From JBLHKT01 sp043101615 (GTDB lineage: Bacteria; Planctomycetota; Phycisphaerae; Phycisphaerales; UBA1924), in contig JBICID010000101.1 in the NCBI GenBank assembly GCA_043101615.1, forward strand, positions 18,703-82,702: DNA of 64,000 nucleotides, given 5' to 3'. Below, in pieces: positions 38,619 through 49,467 of this stretch (its first letter is position 1; every line of letters starts with the position of its first letter). The notes under the pieces are model-generated. The model was not told the origin of the DNA. It did not search any database and was given only the letters and a program-made list of their open reading frames with translations. The translations under genes and the position numbers were made by a program.

Positions 38619-40967
38619 ATGATCTTTTTCAAGCCCGCCCTGTTCCTCGCCTGCTCGCTCGGCGCGTCCGGCGCCCTGGGTGCCGACGCGGACAACAACG
38701 TCGAGTGGAACGGCCTCTCCCACGTGGTCCACCACGACCTGCGCCCGCTCGTCCCGCTCAGCGGCGATGATGTCGTGGTCGAGTTCCAGGCCTACCGGGG
38801 CGACCTGACCGCCGCCAACGTGCTGCGGACCGTCAACGGCGGCACCACCTCGCACGCGGCGTCGATCGTCGGCCAGCGGGGGCCGTACGACCTGTGGCGG
38901 GCCACGCTCCCGGGCACCACGCAGAACCAGCTCGCTTACGTCATCGAGGCCATCGACGGGACCGATACCGACTACCTCGGGGCACGCGCCGACCGCCCGC
39001 ACGAGTGGGCGGTGAGCGACAACGCCCCCGCCAGCCCCTTCCTGCTCGACTTCACCACGCTCAGCCACGCCCGCAACGGCGCGACGCCGACCTCAAGCGG
39101 CGTGGTCTTCAAGGTCTGGGCCCCCACCAGCGCGACGGCGCACGTCCGCGGCCAGTTCAACAGCTGGTCCACCACGCCCATGGCCAAGCACGGCGAGCAC
39201 TTCGTCGCCCACGTCCCCAACGCCTCGCCGGGGCAGATGTACAAGTTCTACTTCAACAACTCGGTCTGGAACACGGACCCTCACGCCGCGCTGCTCAACG
39301 AGAGCGACAACACCAACGCGGTGATCCAGGACCCGCTGGCCTACGAGTGGCGGCACGACGGCTTCACCGCGGTCCCGCGCGACCGGATGGTGATCTACCA
39401 GCTGCACGTGGGCTCGTTCTCCGGCCTGAACGACCCGCTCGGCCCGGCCCCCACGCCCAGCCGCTACTACGACGTCGCCCTGCGGGCCGATCATCTGGCC
39501 GAGCTGGGCGTCAACGCGGTGATGGTGAACCCGATCAACATGTTCCCGGGCGATTTCTCGGGCGGGTACAACCCGACCTCGATGTTCGCGTGGGAGGGCA
39601 AGCTCGGCACGCCCGACCAGCTCAAGTTCATGGTGGACGAGCTGCACGAGCGCGGCATCGCGGTCATCCTCGACGTGGTGTGGAACCACTTCGACTCGGG
39701 GGCCAACTTCCTGTGGAACTACAACGGGTCGCAGCTCTACTTCGACTCGCCGGCGCAGGACACGCCCTGGGGCGCCCAGGCCGACTTCGACGCCGCGGGC
39801 GTGTACGACTACTTCCTGGACTCGGTGCACCACGTGCTGGGCGAGTTCCGCATGGACGGCTACCGCCAGGACGCGGTGATGTACATGACCGACTCGGCCC
39901 TGACCGGCCAGTGGGGCGTGGGGCAGGACCTGGTCCGCGACATGAACGACCTGATCGACCGGCGCTACGCCGACGGGCTGGCCATCGCGGAGATGTACAT
40001 CGACTCGTCCTGGGTGACCAACCCGAACTTCGGCATCGCGTTCGACGCGCAGTACCACAACGAGTTCAAGGAGGCCGTGCGGTCGGCGACGTTCGGCGCC
40101 GCGTTCGGATCGCCCGACGTGTCGCGCGTCGCCGGCGTCATGGACGGGCAGGGCCCCGGCGTCGAGGGCTCGTTCGTGATGAACTACTTCGAGCTGCACG
40201 ACGACGCGTGGCCCCTCAACGGGCACGAGCGGGCCGTCAAACAGATCGACACCACCTTCCCCCACGACGACCAGTACGCCCGCGGACGCACCACGCTCGC
40301 CCACGGGCTCGTGCTCACCAGCCGAGGCATCCCCGCGATCCTGTACGGGAGCGAGTGGCTCGAGTCCAACGGCTTCGAGAGCAAGATCGACTGGAGCCGC
40401 AGGGGCGCGAACGACGGCACCTTCGAGTACTTCAAGGACCTGATCGCGCTGCGGACGACCGAGCCCTCGCTCTTCGCCGACGCCCCGATGCGGGTCTCGC
40501 ATCTGAGCGAGGGCAACGACGTCTTCGCCATGCACCGCTGGTCCGACGACGGGCGAGACGTGGTGGTGGTCGCCAACTACTCCGACACCGACTGGGGGGC
40601 CTACGACCTCGGGTTGCCCCAGCCGGGCCAGTGGGACGTGCTGGTCGATTCCCAGTTCAGCGCGTACGACGGCTCGGGCTACGCAGACGCCCAGACCGGC
40701 GTCACCGCCAGCGGCCCCGCCCGCGACGGCTTCGCCCAGTCCGCCACGCTGCGGATCCCGGCCCGCTCCCTGCTGGTGATGGCCCCCCCGACCGCCGACC
40801 CCTGCCCGGGCGACGTCAACGGGGACGGCGTGCTGGACAACGGGGATATCGGGGCGTTCGTGCAGCTCTTCCTCGCCGGCGACCCCGCGTCCGACTTCAA
40901 CGGGGACGGGGTGCTGGACAACGGCGATATCGGGGCCTTCGTGACGGTCTTTCTCGCGGGGTGCTGA
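38619..40967 (+). CDS. secreted GH13 alpha-amylase/branching-enzyme-like, GC-dockerin
   Basis: 782 residues. Signal peptide (MIFFKPALFLACSLGASGALG). A first beta domain, a CBM48-type domain (VVFKVWAPTSATAHVRGQFN, about 165-235), then the GH13 barrel: region I DVVWNH (~352), region II FRMDGYRQDAV with the nucleophile Asp (~418), region III AEMYID (~456), region IV FELHDD (~523). The C-terminal beta domain precedes the dockerin (DPCPGDVNGDG to FLAGC). Region II has Gln before the nucleophile where Phe or Val is common. AAGGA lies before the ATG. It forms an operon-like pair with the GH57 gene. Confidence 0.9.
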   Translation: MIFFKPALFLACSLGASGALGADADNNVEWNGLSHVVHHDLRPLVPLSGDDVVVEFQAYRGDLTAANVLRTVNGGTTSHAASIVGQRGPYDLWRATLPGTTQNQLAYVIEAIDGTDTDYLGARADRPHEWAVSDNAPASPFLLDFTTLSHARNGATPTSSGVVFKVWAPTSATAHVRGQFNSWSTTPMAKHGEHFVAHVPNASPGQMYKFYFNNSVWNTDPHAALLNESDNTNAVIQDPLAYEWRHDGFTAVPRDRMVIYQLHVGSFSGLNDPLGPAPTPSRYYDVALRADHLAELGVNAVMVNPINMFPGDFSGGYNPTSMFAWEGKLGTPDQLKFMVDELHERGIAVILDVVWNHFDSGANFLWNYNGSQLYFDSPAQDTPWGAQADFDAAGVYDYFLDSVHHVLGEFRMDGYRQDAVMYMTDSALTGQWGVGQDLVRDMNDLIDRRYADGLAIAEMYIDSSWVTNPNFGIAFDAQYHNEFKEAVRSATFGAAFGSPDVSRVAGVMDGQGPGVEGSFVMNYFELHDDAWPLNGHERAVKQIDTTFPHDDQYARGRTTLAHGLVLTSRGIPAILYGSEWLESNGFESKIDWSRRGANDGTFEYFKDLIALRTTEPSLFADAPMRVSHLSEGNDVFAMHRWSDDGRDVVVVANYSDTDWGAYDLGLPQPGQWDVLVDSQFSAYDGSGYADAQTGVTASGPARDGFAQSATLRIPARSLLVMAPPTADPCPGDVNGDGVLDNGDIGAFVQLFLAGDPASDFNGDGVLDNGDIGAFVTVFLAGC

Positions 40968-41071
40968 GCACGGCCAAACCGGAAAATCTGGAGCGATCAC
41001 GGGATTCCGGGAACCGGTAGACCGAAACGCACCAATGTGGTGGTGTCGCAACTCCGTTCGGAGGCACCGCC

Positions 41072-43561
41072 ATGACCCGCTTGTCCGTGACTGTATTCCT
41101 CGTTGGGCTCGCCCTGATCCGCTGCGTGTCGGAGGCCCAGGTCTGTGAGCCGAGTTTCGAGCTGCCGAATCTGACTCACGTGGAATTCACAGAAAAGTCG
41201 GTCGCGCTGGCCGATTTCAACGGCGACGGGCGTGAGGACGCGCTCCTCGCGGAGCTCGGGCCCATGATCCGCGTGTACTTCGCGGGCGAGTCCGGGGCCT
41301 ACGACGGGGGCGTCGTCTCGATCGACACGGGCCTGCTTCAGAGCCAAATGGCCATCCCGGCGGACATGAACTCGGACGGACATCTGGACGTGCTCGGCAT
41401 GGCGAGTGTCGGCTACCAGGTCTCGGACCCTCGTCAGTTGCAGTACTTCCCGGGAGATGGTGCGGGCGGATTCGGGCCGGGCGTCCTCCTCCCCACCACG
41501 CAGTTCTTCACGCTCGGCACCGTGGCACGGGTCGGGGACTTCGACGGCAACGGACGCACCGACGTGGTCTTCCGCACCGGGTCATACAATCAGAAGTACT
41601 ACCGGGTGGTGTTCCAGAACACCGACGGCACGTTTGACCAGCCCGTCTCTCTGCCCGCGCCCGGCGTGGCGCCCCCGCGCGTGGCGGATTTCAACGAGGA
41701 CGGGCTCGACGACATCGTGTACGAGCACGACAGGGACATGTCCATCGTGTTCGGGCGGGCAGACCGTGTGCTGACGGACCGTCTCGATCTCGGCCCGATC
41801 CTGCCTCCCACAAACGTTCAGCCGCCTTATGGCCCTGCCTACTTCGGAGATCCGTGGATCGGGGACTTCAACGCCGACGGGCACGCCGATCTCTTTCTGA
41901 GCAGGCCCGATACCTTCGGCCCCATGAAGCGTGTTGTCCTGCTCGGTGACGGTGCGGGCTCGATGGTCCTGGGCGACAAGGGGTTTATCCCGACCGGGAG
42001 CGTGATCAGTGGTCTGGCCGACATCGACCGCGACGGCGCAGACGAGCTCATCGCCACATACTTCGGCGACAGCTACCTGGTCGAGTTCGACGGCGACGAG
42101 ATTGTCTCGTCCGCCTGGTACTACACCGAGGGACACACGTCCATGATCGCGCTCACCGAGATCGGAAACGGACCCGGGCCCGAGGTCTTCTTGGCGTTCA
42201 CCGACCCCGCAGGAATCCTCGCGGCCGAACTGATGAGCGACCACTTGCCGGCACTGCCGGAGCGAAACGTGTACGGCGCCGGGCACCAGCTCGATCGGGC
42301 CGTCAGGATTGACGCCGACGCCGATGGCTACTCCGAGCTCTTCGCGGAGGCGGGATACAACAACCTCTTCCACGTCCGGCGCGGCACCCAAGGGGGTGGC
42401 TTCGAGAGAGCCACTCAGACCTTTTTGACAGACGAGCGGGGAGAGCTGACGACGTGGACCGTTGGCGAATTCACCGGAGACGGAGTCCCGGATGTGGCTC
42501 TCTCGATGATCCCGTGCGACGGGTGCGAGCCGGAGGAAGCCCCGCACGAGCTGATGGTGCATCCGGGAGGAGTCGGTGCCGAGGGGTACTCCGTCTCGGA
42601 CTCCCAGATCCGAAGCGGGGATTCCGGTGTCGACAGTCACGCGTTCGTCTCGATGGCGCCGCTGGATCTCGACGGCGACGGCGTGGACGACCTCGTCGCG
42701 ACCCGCTATCTCACCGGGGACGGGCCGTACCTGCTCCGCAACGACGGAACGGGCGTGTTCACGCAGACCACCCTCCCCCCGCCGGACGGGGCCCTCAACC
42801 CGTTCCTCATCGGCGCGTTCGACGCCACCGGGGACGCACTCCCCGATCTGGTCGTCAACGCCGGGAGCAGCATCTACGTCTACCGGGGCACGCACGGACC
42901 GGGCGGGCTCGCGTTCCAGCCGCCCGACTCGCCCGCGGCGCCGGGGTTCTTCACGACCCTCACGGGCGTGTCCTACCCGCGCACGGCGGACCTGAACGGG
43001 GACGGGCGGACCGACTTCGCGGTCGCCGGTTCGAGCGCCGGGCTCGCCGAGCTTCGCGTCTGGACCAACAACTCCGACGGCACGTTCACGCTCACCGTCC
43101 ATCCCACGCAGTCGCCCTCCCCGTCGGGCGTGACCCCAACGCTCGCGCTGGGTGACCTGAACCACGATTCGCACCTGGACGCCGTCGTCGTGGGGGATGT
43201 TTCACTGACGCTGCTGTCCGGGGACGGGTCCGGTGGATTCGTCGCCGGGACGCCGCAGAGCGTGTTCAAGTCATGCTCCAACTGCGATCCCTTCACGGTG
43301 CTCATCACCGATGTCAACGGGGACGGGTGGAACGAGCTTCTCTCTGAAGACATATTCGAGCTCGTCGTCTGGCGTGATACCTGTCTGCCGGACCCCTGCC
43401 CCGCCGACGTCAACGCCGACGGCGTGCTCGACAACGCTGACATCGGGGCCTTCGTCAGGCTGTACCTGGGCGCCGACACGGGCGCGGACTTCAACGGGGA
43501 CGGCGTCATCGACAGCGCCGATATCGGGGCCTTTGTGAGCGTGTTCCTGGCCGGCTGCTGA
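41072..43561 (+). CDS. secreted FG-GAP/VCBS-repeat protein with GC-type dockerin
   Basis: 829 residues. Signal peptide (MTRLSVTVFLVGLALIRCVSEA). The body is a chain of FG-GAP/VCBS units with Ca-binding DxDxxG loops: DFNGDGREDALL, DMNSDGHLDVLG, DFDGNGRTDVV, DFNEDGLDDIV, DFNADGHADLF, DLDGDGVDDLV, DLNGDGRTDFAV, DVNGDGWNELL. This is an integrin-like propeller, usually binding or adhesive. The dockerin is slightly diverged (DNADIGAF, DSADIGAF) and ends in FLAGC. GGAGG precedes the ATG. Confidence 0.88.
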   Translation: MTRLSVTVFLVGLALIRCVSEAQVCEPSFELPNLTHVEFTEKSVALADFNGDGREDALLAELGPMIRVYFAGESGAYDGGVVSIDTGLLQSQMAIPADMNSDGHLDVLGMASVGYQVSDPRQLQYFPGDGAGGFGPGVLLPTTQFFTLGTVARVGDFDGNGRTDVVFRTGSYNQKYYRVVFQNTDGTFDQPVSLPAPGVAPPRVADFNEDGLDDIVYEHDRDMSIVFGRADRVLTDRLDLGPILPPTNVQPPYGPAYFGDPWIGDFNADGHADLFLSRPDTFGPMKRVVLLGDGAGSMVLGDKGFIPTGSVISGLADIDRDGADELIATYFGDSYLVEFDGDEIVSSAWYYTEGHTSMIALTEIGNGPGPEVFLAFTDPAGILAAELMSDHLPALPERNVYGAGHQLDRAVRIDADADGYSELFAEAGYNNLFHVRRGTQGGGFERATQTFLTDERGELTTWTVGEFTGDGVPDVALSMIPCDGCEPEEAPHELMVHPGGVGAEGYSVSDSQIRSGDSGVDSHAFVSMAPLDLDGDGVDDLVATRYLTGDGPYLLRNDGTGVFTQTTLPPPDGALNPFLIGAFDATGDALPDLVVNAGSSIYVYRGTHGPGGLAFQPPDSPAAPGFFTTLTGVSYPRTADLNGDGRTDFAVAGSSAGLAELRVWTNNSDGTFTLTVHPTQSPSPSGVTPTLALGDLNHDSHLDAVVVGDVSLTLLSGDGSGGFVAGTPQSVFKSCSNCDPFTVLITDVNGDGWNELLSEDIFELVVWRDTCLPDPCPADVNADGVLDNADIGAFVRLYLGADTGADFNGDGVIDSADIGAFVSVFLAGC

Positions 43562-43573
43562 GCCCGTCCCGGG

Positions 43574-43579
43574 TACACT
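43574..43579 (+). promoter_or_regulatory. -10 box of leaderless promoter (pyrB)
   Basis: TACACT ends 8 bases before the ATG at 43588, only 13 bases after the stop of the FG-GAP gene. Confidence 0.5.
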
Positions 43580-43587
43580 GATCGTCG

Positions 43588-44595
<1,008 letters not shown>

Positions 44596-44607
44596 CGAGG
44601 AGCCGCC

Positions 44608-45234
44608 ATGACCGACGAAGAACGACGCCGCCTCGCCACCGACACCGACAACGGCCTGCTGCTCATCATCTCGGGCCCCAGCGGCGTGGGCAAAACCACC
44701 ATCACACGCGGCGTCGAGCGTTCCATCGCCGACTCGGTCTTCTCCGTCTCCGTCACCACACGCACCCCCACCCCCGCCGACGTCGAGGGCGTGGACTACC
44801 GCTTCATCACCGACGACGAGTTCAACCGCCTCATCGAGACCGACGCCCTGCTCGAGCACGCCGACGTCTTCGGCAAGCGCTACGGCACCCGCCGGGCCTG
44901 GGTGGACGAGCAGCTCGCACGCGGGCGACTGGTCATCCTCGAGATCGACGTCGAGGGCGCCCGCCAGGTCAAGGCCAAGATGCCCGAGGCCTACGCCATC
45001 TTCATCGACCCGCCCAACGAGCAGACCCTCCTCGAACGCCTGCGCGCCCGCCAGCGGGAGGGAGAGGACCAGATCCAGAAACGCTTCGCCGAGGCCACAC
45101 GCGAGATGGCCCGCGCCCGCGAACTCCAGATCTACGATGCCTTCATCGTCAACGACCAGCTCGAGCGAGCCATCTCCGAGGCCGTGGCACTCGTCCGCAG
45201 CGCCCGCGATCGGGCGGGCGCCCGGCGCGCCTGA
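44608..45234 (+). CDS. gmk: guanylate kinase
   Basis: Phosphorylates GMP to GDP with ATP. 208 residues. P-loop SGPSGVGKTT at 22-31, VTTRTPTPADVEGVDYRFI (GMP-binding), FGKRYGTRRAWVDEQL, LEIDVEGARQVK, IFIDPPN and RLRARQREGEDQIQKRFA are family blocks. GAGGAG precedes the ATG. It follows pyrB closely and is convergent with the DoxX gene, whose stop lies 4 bp away. Confidence 0.95.
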   Translation: MTDEERRRLATDTDNGLLLIISGPSGVGKTTITRGVERSIADSVFSVSVTTRTPTPADVEGVDYRFITDDEFNRLIETDALLEHADVFGKRYGTRRAWVDEQLARGRLVILEIDVEGARQVKAKMPEAYAIFIDPPNEQTLLERLRARQREGEDQIQKRFAEATREMARARELQIYDAFIVNDQLERAISEAVALVRSARDRAGARRA

Positions 45235-45238
45235 GCCC

Positions 45239-45637
45239 TCAGGACCGCAGCGGGGCCAGCGCCCGCACCCGCGGGTCGCGCAGCCAGAGCGACACCCACG
45301 CCAGCACCCCCAGCAGCACCGGGACCGCCAGCTCCACCTCCTCCAGGCGGGCGTGGGCCGACGTCGCCCCCCCCAGGTACCCCGTGATCAGGATCGCCCC
45401 GAGCACCGCCGTCTTCGGCAGCAGGTACAACGCGACGCACACGAGCTCGACGATGCCGAGCGCCGGGGCCAGCGACGACGGCCACCCCAGGTCGGCAAAG
45501 CCCTGCTCGACCTGCTCTCCGCCGGCCAGTTTCATCGCCCCGCTCATCGCGAGCATCCCGACGGGCGGCAACGCCGCGACCCAGCCCGCGACGGCCGTCT
45601 TGCTCACGCCGGATCCGGCAGCGGGCTGATCGTTCAT
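45239..45637 (-). CDS. DoxX-family membrane protein
   Basis: 132 residues with four membrane helices. The pattern MSGAMKLAGGEQVEQGFADLGWPSSLAPALGIVELVCVALYLLPKTAVLGAILITGYLGGATSAH is split across helices 1-3 and is typical of the DoxX-like group. Function is unclear; relatives occur with thiosulfate or thiol redox systems. AGGAG before the ATG at 45637 sets the start; the longer frame upstream has no hydrophobic pattern. Confidence 0.85.
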   Translation of the reverse strand: MNDQPAAGSGVSKTAVAGWVAALPPVGMLAMSGAMKLAGGEQVEQGFADLGWPSSLAPALGIVELVCVALYLLPKTAVLGAILITGYLGGATSAHARLEEVELAVPVLLGVLAWVSLWLRDPRVRALAPLRS

Positions 45638-46137
45638 GCGTGCTCCTGACCGGGACTGACCGGTCGATTCGACCCGTGGTGCCGGGGTCCACTCTACCGA
45701 CCCTCGGAGCGACCCGTGGCGGGTTCCGAGCCAACTGTGGGGGTGGGTGGCACCTGTTCCGGTGGGTGGCTTGTCACAATTTTGACCACGCGCCGATCTC
45801 GCGCCGAACTTTCCCGCACGTTGGTGGTATGACAGGGGCAACGTCCGGTATGTTCCGGCGTTTAGCAACGCTCGATGCGCCTTGGATGCGGTTATCGGGC
45901 CACGCCATCCGGTTACCGGACGCCCCACCCACACGACGTTCGACGTGTCACACCGGGGCGGTCGGGGACCCGATGAGGGGAGCCGTCTCCCCGGGTGGTG
46001 GTCCGATGCCGCCGGCTCGCGCGAGCACGACAGGTTCAGGTGACGGGCGACCCCCCCGACGTCGGGGGTCGCGGGCCGCAACACGTGACCGGCCCGCACG
46101 CCGCCCCTCACACCGGTTCAACAGTGGAGAAACGGTG
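45638..46137. other. divergent intergenic region, DoxX / metalloprotease
   Basis: Five hundred bases without a supported gene. It holds a near-perfect 26-base palindrome at 46047-46072 and related ggttatcggg/ggttaccgga strings near 45891-45917. Promoters for both directions must lie here but no clear hexamer pair was found. The in-frame extension of the metalloprotease frame across this region lacks similarity to anything and ends at a good signal peptide only from 46138. Confidence 0.45.
46047..46072. promoter_or_regulatory. palindrome upstream of metalloprotease gene
   Basis: gcgaccccc... gacgtc ...gggggtcgc: arms complementary apart from one extra C, centred on GACGTC, 65 bases before the ATG at 46138. 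It could be an operator or an mRNA hairpin. Confidence 0.4.
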
Positions 46138-49100
46138 ATGCAGAACAGACAGCGAAACAAGACCATCACGACGGGGCTGCTGGCCCTCGCGGTCGGCTCG
46201 GCGATGAGCGTCGCGTGGGCCCCGCAGCCCGCCAACGCGTACGAGCCCCCGGCCGAGGGCGCCGACAGCGCGGTCGCGCCCTCGGGCCTCGAGTCCATCG
46301 ATCTGGCGCAGCTGCAGGCGATGGCCCAGGCCCGGGCGTCGTCGAGCGCGCGCAAGGACGACAAGCCCGCGTGGAAGGACGTGTCGGAGGGCTTTACCAA
46401 GGTCATCTCGACCGCCGACGGCGGCAGCCTGTACAACGTCTTCCTCAACAAGGAGAAGAACCAGCTTCTGGCCGAGCTGCCACGTGGGTGGGAGCGCCAG
46501 AAGCACTTCTTCGCGATGACGGTCTCGAGCGGCGAGGAGTTCGCGGGCCTGCAGGCCGGCGACCTGTACGTGCAGTGGCAGAAGATCAACGACCGGCTCG
46601 CGCTGGTGCTGCCCCAGGTCAACGTCCGCTCGCTGGGCGAGGAGGGCTCGCGCGATTCGGTCGAGCGCCTGTTCACCGACCGCGTGCTGCTGTCGGTGCC
46701 GATCGTCACCAACGGCCCCTCGGGCCAGCCGGTGATCGACCTGGACGACCTGCTGGTGGGCAACGCCGGTCGCTTCTTCGGCGGCTCGGCCGCGGGGCTC
46801 AACTCGGGCCTGACGACGGTCGAGAAGGTCAAGGCGTTCCCCGAGAACATCGAGGTGACGCTGAAGGGCCCGGTCGCGAACGGGACGTTCAAGTCGTTCC
46901 ACTACTCGATCTCTCGGATCCAGGGCACGCCGGGCTTCCAGCCCCGCAAGGCGGACGAGCGTGTCGGGTTCTTCACGACCTCGTTCCAGGACTACGGGAC
47001 GTACGACCGCAACGAGCTGAACGTGCGGTACGCCAACCGCTGGCACCTGGAGAAGGCGGACCCGAAGCTGAAGATGAGCCCCCCCAAGGAGCCCATCATC
47101 TACTACGTCGAGCACACCGTGCCCGTGCGCTACCGGCGCTGGGTCAAGGAGGGCATCGAGTACTGGAACAAGGCGTTCGAGAACATCGGCATCATCGGGG
47201 CGATCGAGGTGCGCTACCAGGACAAGGCGTCCGGGGCGCACATGGAGAAGGACCCCGAGGACGTCCGCTACAACTTCATCCGCTGGCTGCACAACAACGT
47301 GTCCACGGCCATCGGCCCGAGCCGCGTCAACCCCGAGACGGGTGAGATCCTGGACGCCGACGTGGTGCTGACCGACGGCTGGATCCGCGTGTTCACCTAC
47401 CGCTGGAGCGAGCTGCTGCCCGACCTGGCGATGGAGGGCATGAGCCCCGAGACCATGGCCTGGCTGGAGGCCAACCCGGAGTGGGACCCGCGCGTGCGTC
47501 TGGCCGAGCCCGCCGAGCGGTCCAACATCCTGGCCGAGCGCCGGGCCCGCGGGGTGTCGCGCTACGGCGGGCACCCGGCGGCGGTGTCGTCCGACTCGCC
47601 TCTGGTGGGCCACAGCGAGTTCGACGGCCTGCACCGCACCTCGCAGTCGGCCGGGCTGTGCCACGCCGCGAGCGGCAAGGCCCTCGCCCTGGCCCAGATG
47701 CAGATGTACCTCTCGGCGCTGCCGGCGATCACCGCGGCGCAGTGCGTGTGCGACCACGGGACCGAGGCCGGCCTGACCGCCGTCGCCCGCGGCCCGGACG
47801 ACCAGCCGGAGCTGGACGAGGACACGATCGAGCGTCTGCGCAAGCAGATCGAGGCCAACCCGGCGCTGGCGGAGATGATCCCCGAGTCGTACAAGGCCGC
47901 GCTCGGACTGACCCAGCCCGAGCAGCCGGAGGAGGCCGAGGACGGGGCCGAGGAGAAGCCCGAGGCCTGCGCCGCCTGCGGCGAGGACGGGTGCACCTGC
48001 GCCGAGGGCGAGTGCACCTGCGCCAAGAAGGACCAGGGCCAGCTGCTGGACGGCAACCCCGAGTGGTTCGTCGGCCCGATGCTCGCCGAGCTGGTCGCGC
48101 ACGAGGTCGGTCACACCATCGGCCTGCGTCACAACTTCAAGGGCTCGTCCACCTACGAGTTCAGCGAGATCAACTCCGAGGAGTTCAGGGGCAGCAAGCC
48201 CTGGTCCAACTCGGTGATGGACTACAACGGCATCAACATCCGCATGCCCGGCTTCGCCGACGCGCAGGGTGACTACTCGGTGATCGACATCGGCCCGTAC
48301 GACATGTGGGCCATCGAGTACGGCTACGGCTTCGGCGACCCCGCCGAGGTCGCCAAGCGTGCCGCGGAGCCCGAGCTGCAGTACGCCACCGACGAGGACA
48401 CCTGGGGCCCCGATCCCTACGCCCGCCGGTACGACCTGGCCAAGGACACCATCACCTACGCCCGGAACCAGATGGCCCTGGCCCAGACCCTGCGCGAGTC
48501 CATCCTCGAGAACTTCGTCGAGGAGGGCGAGAGCTGGTCGAACGCGCGGCGCGGCTACCAGACCACGCTGTCAACCCAGCTCTCCAGCCTGTCCATGATG
48601 GCCAACTGGGTCGGCACGGCGCACGTCTACCGCGACAAGAAGGGCGACCCGAACGGGCGCGCCCCCATCGAGGTCGTGGACGCCGCCAAGCAGCGCGAGG
48701 CCCTCAACTTCGTCATCGAGAACTCGTTCAACGACGAGGCGTACGGCCTGACCCCCGACCTGCTCCAGTACCTGACCGTGGACAAGTGGTGGGACACCGG
48801 CGGCATGAGCTCCATCATGACCGACCCGACCTACCAGATCCACGACACCATCCTGGGCGTGCAGGCCTCGGCGATGACCATGCTGCTCAACCCGACCACC
48901 CTGCAGCGCGTCTACGACCTGGAGCGGTTCGTGCAGGAGGGCGACGACGCCCTCACGCTGCCCGAGGTCATGGGCACCATCTCCGACGCCGCCTGGTCCG
49001 AGCTCGACGGCTCGCACGACGGCTCCTTCACAGCCCGCAAGCCGATGGTGTCCTCGCTGCGGCGCAACCTGCAGCGAGAGCACGTCTCCAGGCTCATCGA

Positions 49101-49374
49101 CCTGTCGATGGACCAGGGCGGCTACTCGTCGGCCGGGAAGGCCGTCAAGACGCTGGCCACCCAGCAGCTCCGAGACCTGCACGCCAGGATCGAGAGCGTG
49201 CTGAGCAACGGCGCCCAGGGCAAGGCCGACCCGTACACACGGGCACACTTCAACGAGATCGCCCTCCGCATCGAGAAGGCCCTCGACGCACAGTTCATCT
49301 ACAACACCGACGACATCTCCGCGGGCGGCGGCGGCGTCATCTTCCTCGGACAGACCGCCCAGCCCGGCGAGTAA
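46138..49374 (+). CDS. large secreted zinc-dependent metalloprotease (DUF5117-type)
   Basis: 1078 residues. Signal peptide (KTITTGLLALAVGSAMSVAWA). N-terminal region about 90-440 matches the DUF5117-like part of planctomycete/Bacteroidetes zinc metalloproteases (YYVEHTVPVRYRRWVKEGIEYWNKAFE, DPEDVRYNFIRWLHN). The active site is HEVGHTIGLRH near 655-665, with SVMDY as the Met-turn. Just before it is a Cys-rich insert (EACAACGEDGCTCAEGECTC, ~610-630) inside an acidic linker, which could bind metal or be disulfide-bonded. The C-terminal 350 residues are helical. Substrate unknown; export suggests degradation of extracellular protein. Confidence 0.88.
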   Translation: MQNRQRNKTITTGLLALAVGSAMSVAWAPQPANAYEPPAEGADSAVAPSGLESIDLAQLQAMAQARASSSARKDDKPAWKDVSEGFTKVISTADGGSLYNVFLNKEKNQLLAELPRGWERQKHFFAMTVSSGEEFAGLQAGDLYVQWQKINDRLALVLPQVNVRSLGEEGSRDSVERLFTDRVLLSVPIVTNGPSGQPVIDLDDLLVGNAGRFFGGSAAGLNSGLTTVEKVKAFPENIEVTLKGPVANGTFKSFHYSISRIQGTPGFQPRKADERVGFFTTSFQDYGTYDRNELNVRYANRWHLEKADPKLKMSPPKEPIIYYVEHTVPVRYRRWVKEGIEYWNKAFENIGIIGAIEVRYQDKASGAHMEKDPEDVRYNFIRWLHNNVSTAIGPSRVNPETGEILDADVVLTDGWIRVFTYRWSELLPDLAMEGMSPETMAWLEANPEWDPRVRLAEPAERSNILAERRARGVSRYGGHPAAVSSDSPLVGHSEFDGLHRTSQSAGLCHAASGKALALAQMQMYLSALPAITAAQCVCDHGTEAGLTAVARGPDDQPELDEDTIERLRKQIEANPALAEMIPESYKAALGLTQPEQPEEAEDGAEEKPEACAACGEDGCTCAEGECTCAKKDQGQLLDGNPEWFVGPMLAELVAHEVGHTIGLRHNFKGSSTYEFSEINSEEFRGSKPWSNSVMDYNGINIRMPGFADAQGDYSVIDIGPYDMWAIEYGYGFGDPAEVAKRAAEPELQYATDEDTWGPDPYARRYDLAKDTITYARNQMALAQTLRESILENFVEEGESWSNARRGYQTTLSTQLSSLSMMANWVGTAHVYRDKKGDPNGRAPIEVVDAAKQREALNFVIENSFNDEAYGLTPDLLQYLTVDKWWDTGGMSSIMTDPTYQIHDTILGVQASAMTMLLNPTTLQRVYDLERFVQEGDDALTLPEVMGTISDAAWSELDGSHDGSFTARKPMVSSLRRNLQREHVSRLIDLSMDQGGYSSAGKAVKTLATQQLRDLHARIESVLSNGAQGKADPYTRAHFNEIALRIEKALDAQFIYNTDDISAGGGGVIFLGQTAQPGE

Positions 49375-49427
49375 GCACGCCACCACACGGGCGACCTGAA
49401 CCACCGCCCGTACTCGTTTCTCCACGG

Positions 49428-49466
49428 CGGGCGGCCCCGATCACCTCGGGGTCGCCCGCTTCTTTG
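49428..49466 (+). terminator. intrinsic terminator after metalloprotease gene
   Basis: Stem gcgggcg..ccccga / tcgggg..cgcccgc with a 5-base loop, followed by ttcttt, 54 bases after the stop. Confidence 0.75.
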
Positions 49467-49467
49467 T

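Noticed and set aside
45640..46137. 166-codon N-terminal extension of the metalloprotease
   Set aside because: It would place a clear signal peptide in mid-protein and the extension has no recognisable domain.
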